9,182 nt of DNA from the NCBI GenBank assembly GCA_018812465.1, contig JAHJCS010000073.1, positions 1 through 9,182 on the forward strand. The letters are read 5' to 3'. The translations under genes and the position numbers were made by a program. Under the pieces are notes generated by a model. It saw only the letters and a program-made list of their open reading frames with translations, was not told the origin of the DNA and ran no database searches. Positions 5,581 through 9,182 of the stretch are shown here, in pieces; the stretch's first letter is position 1; each line of letters starts with the position of its first letter. This stretch comes from Nanobdellota archaeon. GTDB taxonomy: Archaea > Nanobdellota > Nanobdellia > Woesearchaeales > UBA12501.

Positions 5581-6282
5581 TTAATCCCTTATCTCAACTT
5601 TCTCTGTATAATGCTCAAGAATCTTAGCAAACTCAACTATTTCTTCTTTTGAGTAAGGTTTTATCTCTTCGAATCCCGGGTCATAAGTCTTTTTGTTGTT
5701 GAATTGCTGCAGAACAATCTTCTTTGTGCCCTCTATCATCATGCCCATTCTCTCTATGCTTTTCTTGTCGTGGAGTGTCGGGACAATAGTTGTCCTAAAT
5801 TCATAGTTCACTCCTGATCGCTTTATTATATCAATGCTTTTCTTTATATTATCAATATCCACAGTAATCCCGACAGCTTTGCTGTAATTCTCTTCATCTG
5901 CCTTTATATCCATTGCGATATAATCAACAAGTTTCTGGCCAACAAGGCTCTTTAACATAGATGGGTTTGTGCCGTTTGTGTCAATCTTTACAAGGAATCC
6001 TTTTTCTTTTATTTTTCTTACAAACTCAGGAAGGTCTTTGTTGATGCATGGCTCTCCTCCTGTTATAACAACACCATCAAGCCATTTTTTTCTCTTGTCA
6101 AGGAAATCAAAGAATTTTTTCTCTTCAATAGTATCCAGTTTATCATGTCCTTTCTTCTCAATAAGGTCAGGATTATGGCAGAAGGGACACCTGAAATTGC
6201 ATCCTGCAGTGAATATCGTGCATGCTACCTTGGTTGGATAGTCTACAATACTTGTTTTATGGATGCCTTTTATAAGAACCAT
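5581..6282 (-). CDS. nrdG: Anaerobic ribonucleotide reductase activating protein (radical SAM activase)
   Basis: This 233-residue radical-SAM enzyme makes the glycyl radical on NrdD by reductive cleavage of S-adenosylmethionine. The [4Fe-4S]-binding motif is C28-x3-C32-x2-C35 (GCNFRCPFCHNP), followed by GGEP at 75-78, the SAM-contacting DTNG at 101-104 and AMDIKA at 123-128. HKTSIVDYP near the N-terminus is typical of the longer NrdG2-like activases (about 230 residues), which are larger than the roughly 155-residue E. coli NrdG. No extra ferredoxin-type Cys cluster is present. It starts 5 bases after the redoxin stop with AGGA overlapping that stop, so the two are translationally linked. The neighbours settle its partner as NrdD rather than another glycyl-radical enzyme. 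Confidence 0.92.
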   Translation of the reverse strand: MVLIKGIHKTSIVDYPTKVACTIFTAGCNFRCPFCHNPDLIEKKGHDKLDTIEEKKFFDFLDKRKKWLDGVVITGGEPCINKDLPEFVRKIKEKGFLVKIDTNGTNPSMLKSLVGQKLVDYIAMDIKADEENYSKAVGITVDIDNIKKSIDIIKRSGVNYEFRTTIVPTLHDKKSIERMGMMIEGTKKIVLQQFNNKKTYDPGFEEIKPYSKEEIVEFAKILEHYTEKVEIRD

Positions 6283-6287
6283 CTTTC

Positions 6288-6530
6288 CTACTGCTGGAGA
6301 GCTGTCTTGACATCATCCAGGGTGTGCACCCTGTTGACCTCATTGCCCTGCTCATCAAAGAGGATCACAGTAGGGACTACTGCGACCTTCTTCTCTGCAG
6401 CTTTCTTGAGCCCTTCATCAGAGGATGCACTGAACTCCTGTCCTTTGATATCAACAGTCTTCAGGAACTCCTTTATCATGAAGCACTTAGGGCATACATG
6501 GGTCGTGAAGATCTCATAGCTTTTTATCAT
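6288..6530 (-). CDS. Glutaredoxin/NrdH-like redoxin of the class III RNR operon
   Basis: This 80-residue thioredoxin-fold protein has the redox motif CPKC (C13, C16) after strand one, the cis-Pro in VVPT (P53) and the FDEQGNEV turn that follows, all in the expected order. The size fits glutaredoxin/NrdH. I chose ATG 6530: AAGGTG lies six bases upstream, and the N-terminus then begins MIKSYEIF, as in redoxins. An in-frame TTG at 6548 would add six residues and put this ribosome site inside the gene. The start overlaps the last codons of nrdD by 17 bases, so translation is coupled. Lying between nrdD and nrdG, it is a strong candidate for the electron donor that re-reduces NrdD or its active-site thiols, which would fit a formate-independent enzyme; that role is inference. 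Confidence 0.85.
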   Translation of the reverse strand: MIKSYEIFTTHVCPKCFMIKEFLKTVDIKGQEFSASSDEGLKKAAEKKVAVVPTVILFDEQGNEVNRVHTLDDVKTALQQ

Positions 6531-8697
6531 CACACGCACCTTTGTCAATGCTTATTTCTATCTCAGTCTCAAATTTGTGGCTGAGAGTCTTATTCTCTTC
6601 ATACTCAAGCCTGTCCTTGAACTCTTCTTTCTTGCCTTTGTTCCACTGTCCTATAGGCCTGTAGTAACCAACAATCCTTGAATAGACCTCTGTTGCTTCT
6701 CCGCATGTTGGGCAGTTGAACTGCTCTCCACTGATATAACCATGGTTATTGCATACAGAGAACGTGGGTGTTATGCTAAAATAGGGTATCCTTGTGTTGT
6801 TGGATATCTTCTTAACAAGCTGTTTTGCAGCTTCAGCATCTGTCACCTTCTCTCCCAGGAATGTATGGAATATTGTTCCTCCTGTATACATTGTCTGGAT
6901 GTCATTCTGGTGCTCAAGAGCTTCAACAGCATCCTCTGAATAATCCACTGGAAGCTGTGTTGAGTTTGTCAGGTAAGGCTCATCTTTTCCAGAAGTTATT
7001 ATTCCAGGATACATCTTCTTATCCTCTCTTGCGAGCCTGTATGATGCTCCTTCTCCTGGTGTTGCCTCAAGATTGTATAGGCTTCCTGTCTCTTCCTGAT
7101 ATCCTTTTATCCTTTCTCTCATGAAATTCAGGGTGTCTATTGCGAATTTCTTGCCTTCTTTTGTCTCTATTCCCTTGCCCAAGAAGTTCAGGCTGCATTC
7201 ATGCATTCCTATCAGACCTATTGTTGAGAAATGGTTCCTGAATGTGCCAAGATATCTCTTTGTGTAAGGCATTAGGCCGTTCTCAAGATTCTTATTGACT
7301 ATCTTCCTTTTGACCTCAAGTGACTGCTTTGCAAGATCCATATATTGGCCAAGTTTCAGGAAGAAATCTTCTTTTGACTTAGCTTCATAACCTAGTCTGT
7401 TCATGTTTATTGTGACTACACCAAGACTTCCTGTGCTGTCTCCTGGACCCCACATGCTGCCTGGTCTTTTCATGAGCTCTCTTTGGTCTAGATTCAGCCT
7501 GCAGCACATTGCCCTTATTGATCTTGGATCAAGCGCTGATCCCACATAATTCTGGAAGTAAGGTGTTCCATATTTTGCTGTCAGTGCAAATAGTATGCCT
7601 GCATTTTCTGTGTCCCAGTCAAAGTCTTTTGTTATATTGTATGTTGGAATTGGGAATGAGAAGATCCTTCCGTTTGCATCTCCTTCTGACATGACCTCAA
7701 GGAAAGCCTTGTTGACCATATCCATCTCTTTCTGGCAGTCACCATATGTGAAGTCCATCTCTTTTCCGCCCACAACTGCTTTCTCATTCTTCATGTCTTC
7801 TGGAATAACCCAGTCAAATGTCAGATTAGAGAATGGATACTGGGATCCCCATCTTGATGGTATATTCAGTGAGAATATCAGCTTCTGCATCTCTTGCTTG
7901 ACCTGCTTGAATGTCAGATTGTCTGTTCTGACGAATGGGGCCAGCAGCGTGTCTACTGAACTAAAAGCCTGAGCACCTGCAAATTCCATCTGTAGGCATC
8001 CTATATAATTGACCATCTGGTGCACTACAACTCCCAGGTGTTTTGCTGGCTTGGCATCCACTTTATTCTTGACGCCTCCAAATCCCCACAAGAGCAGGTT
8101 CTTTAGTGACCATCCTGCGCAGTATCCTATGAAACCATGATTAAGATCATGGATATGGAAATATCCTTTTTTGTGAGCTTCTGCTATCTGGGGTGTGTAT
8201 ATCTCATTAAGAGCATAGTTTGCAATTACCTTTCCTGCTGTATAGAGCAGAAGTCCTGAGAATGAGAATGCCTCATTGCTATTCTCATTGACTCTCCAGT
8301 CAGCCTGTTTAAGGTAATCCCCTATTGTGTTGACACAGTCAATAGCTACACTTTTGGTTTCCCTTATCTTCTGATGCTGGTACCTGTAAAGAATATAAGT
8401 CTTAGCTGTCTTAGAGTGGCCTGATTTTATGAGGACAGTCTCAACAATGTCCTGGACCTCTTCTACTGTAGGAATCTCTCCTACATCATATTTGAACTCA
8501 AGAATTGTGGCAACCTTGTCTGAAAGCTGTTCTGCGAGTTTCCTGTCATGTCCTCCTACAGCTCGTGCAGCATTGAATATGGCATTTGTAAGCTTCTCTT
8601 TTGTGAACTCAACTACTCTGCCATCTCTTTTCTTAAGGAGGTTTATTCTATATGGATTACCTCTCTCTATGTTTGCGTTCTCTTTTACTTCACCCAT
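6514..8697 (-). CDS. nrdD: Anaerobic (class III) ribonucleoside-triphosphate reductase
   Basis: This 727-residue glycyl-radical enzyme reduces ribonucleoside triphosphates to dNTPs without oxygen. An N-terminal ATP-cone (about 16-110; KKRDGRVVEFTKEKL) gives allosteric control by ATP/dATP. The catalytic barrel follows, with HIHDLNHGFIGYC (C193), the MCCRL loop (C398/C399, including the probable thiyl-radical Cys), GSLGVVTINMNRLG (423-436) and GMHECSLN (497-504). Near the C-terminus a Zn site is visible (C649, H652, C662, C665), then the glycyl-radical loop RIVGYYR with G677. The MCCRL version resembles NrdD types thought to use a redoxin rather than formate, in keeping with the redoxin gene next door. 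AGGTGG lies 7 bases before the ATG at 8697. The gene follows nrdR by 32 bases and overlaps the redoxin gene. No intein or frameshift is seen. Confidence 0.96.
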   Translation of the reverse strand: MGEVKENANIERGNPYRINLLKKRDGRVVEFTKEKLTNAIFNAARAVGGHDRKLAEQLSDKVATILEFKYDVGEIPTVEEVQDIVETVLIKSGHSKTAKTYILYRYQHQKIRETKSVAIDCVNTIGDYLKQADWRVNENSNEAFSFSGLLLYTAGKVIANYALNEIYTPQIAEAHKKGYFHIHDLNHGFIGYCAGWSLKNLLLWGFGGVKNKVDAKPAKHLGVVVHQMVNYIGCLQMEFAGAQAFSSVDTLLAPFVRTDNLTFKQVKQEMQKLIFSLNIPSRWGSQYPFSNLTFDWVIPEDMKNEKAVVGGKEMDFTYGDCQKEMDMVNKAFLEVMSEGDANGRIFSFPIPTYNITKDFDWDTENAGILFALTAKYGTPYFQNYVGSALDPRSIRAMCCRLNLDQRELMKRPGSMWGPGDSTGSLGVVTINMNRLGYEAKSKEDFFLKLGQYMDLAKQSLEVKRKIVNKNLENGLMPYTKRYLGTFRNHFSTIGLIGMHECSLNFLGKGIETKEGKKFAIDTLNFMRERIKGYQEETGSLYNLEATPGEGASYRLAREDKKMYPGIITSGKDEPYLTNSTQLPVDYSEDAVEALEHQNDIQTMYTGGTIFHTFLGEKVTDAEAAKQLVKKISNNTRIPYFSITPTFSVCNNHGYISGEQFNCPTCGEATEVYSRIVGYYRPIGQWNKGKKEEFKDRLEYEENKTLSHKFETEIEISIDKGACDDKKL

Positions 8698-8704
8698 TTT
8701 TTCG

Positions 8705-8710
8705 CCACCT
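8705..8710 (-). promoter_or_regulatory. Shine-Dalgarno of nrdD
   Basis: The minus strand reads AGGTGG, seven bases from the ATG at 8697. It fixes the nrdD start, since the 32-base gap after nrdR contains no better-placed site. No promoter-like TATA box is seen in the gap, supporting nrdR-nrdD co-transcription. Confidence 0.6.
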
Positions 8711-8729
8711 CTTTGTGTTTCTTTTGATT

Positions 8730-9182
8730 TTATTTCTTTTTGATCTTTTTCTTGAGCTTATCAAGCTCTTCTTCAAAAGAGTCAATATCCTGAAATTCAC
8801 GATATACAGAAGCAAACCTGATATAAGCAACCTTATCGAGCTTTTTGAGCTTTTTCATGAGAAGCTCGCCAATCTCCTTGCTGTTCACTTCTTTTGCTTT
8901 TCTGTTCAGGAGCTCAGCTTCAATCTCGCTGAGGGTCTTGTCGATTGTTTCCTGGGTTATGGGCCTCTTTTCGCATGCCCTTTTGATGCCTTTTTCAAGC
9001 TTTTCCTTGTCAAAGGCCTCTCTTGTCCCATCTTTCTTTATCACAGAAAGGTCCAGGACCTCGACTTTCTCATATGTTGTGAATCTTTTGCTGCATTTCT
9101 GGCATTCACGTCTTCTTCTTATTATCCCTGGGCTGCTTTCTCGCTTGTCAATGACTCGGCTTTCTCCAGAGCAGTATGGGCA
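8730..9182 (-). CDS. nrdR: NrdR transcriptional repressor (missing first one or two residues at window edge)
   Basis: NrdR represses ribonucleotide reductase genes and senses ATP/dATP through an ATP-cone. The 150 visible residues begin at the zinc ribbon: CPYC, then RRRRECQKC (ligands at visible residues 1, 4, 27 and 30). RFTTYEKVE follows, then the ATP-cone from about residue 47 (IKKDGTREAFDKEKL, ACEKRPI) and the closing block LDKVAYIRFASVYREF. NrdR proteins usually start MRCPYC or MKCPYC and are 150-155 residues long, so only about two residues are outside the window. The C-terminus is very Lys-rich (KKKIKKK). The gene heads the RNR operon, so it probably controls nrdD and itself. NrdR is mainly a bacterial protein; its presence beside archaeal-type promoters suggests ancient transfer. 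An in-frame GTG at 9044 could be mistaken for the start but would delete the DNA-binding ribbon. Confidence 0.94.
   Translation of the reverse strand, partial: CPYCSGESRVIDKRESSPGIIRRRRECQKCSKRFTTYEKVEVLDLSVIKKDGTREAFDKEKLEKGIKRACEKRPITQETIDKTLSEIEAELLNRKAKEVNSKEIGELLMKKLKKLDKVAYIRFASVYREFQDIDSFEEELDKLKKKIKKK

Noticed and set aside
6531..6548. TTG start for the redoxin, six residues longer
   Set aside because: AAGGTG is ideally spaced for ATG 6530, and TTG has no ribosome site of its own.
8730..9044. NrdR read as a stand-alone 104-residue ATP-cone protein starting at GTG 9044
   Set aside because: The reading frame continues to the window edge with a perfect zinc ribbon (CPYC...CQKC), so the GTG is an internal Val codon.

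Overview
The window looks archaeal, most likely from an anaerobic DPANN-type genome (Woesearchaeota-like; this placement is inference). The evidence is TATA boxes (TTTAAATA-like) about 25 bases upstream of ATG codons, giving near-leaderless starts. Archaeal-type families (PRC-barrel protein, TraB, M50-like membrane protein) sit beside genes more familiar from bacteria (nrdR). The standard code fits every gene and coding density is high.

Layout. A PRC-barrel-like gene runs off the left edge on the minus strand (1-105). It is divergent from a plus-strand block: a TraB/PrgY-family protein (287-1012); a three-gene unit of an S2P/M50-like membrane protein, a small four-helix membrane protein and an MBL-fold hydrolase (1110-2785); and a YprB-like RNase H-fold exonuclease (2855-3598) with its own promoter. 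The rest is minus strand and converges on it. Read in the direction of transcription from the right edge it is: nrdR (cut at its first one or two codons), nrdD, a glutaredoxin/NrdH-like redoxin, nrdG, then dcd behind its own promoter, a TRASH-domain permease, and a 17-codon Cys/Lys-rich microgene.

How the genes work together. nrdR-nrdD-redoxin-nrdG is a compact class III (oxygen-independent) ribonucleotide reductase module. NrdD is the glycyl-radical enzyme with an ATP-cone. NrdG is its radical-SAM activase, the CPKC redoxin is a candidate electron donor, and NrdR is a Zn-ribbon/ATP-cone repressor. dcd downstream adds dCTP deamination towards dUMP/dTTP, so the minus strand is mostly a dNTP-supply region. 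The permease with its Cys-rich N-terminus and the following MSCGCC microprotein suggest metal or metalloid handling.

The items most worth a second look are the microgene with a full-length Shine-Dalgarno sequence (3626-3692), the M50-like protein whose HExxH position reads YLSAQ, and the NrdR-controlled class III RNR operon in an archaeal setting with a redoxin inside it. No rRNA, tRNA, CRISPR array, insertion sequence or origin was seen. No stretch over 300 bases lacks a gene.
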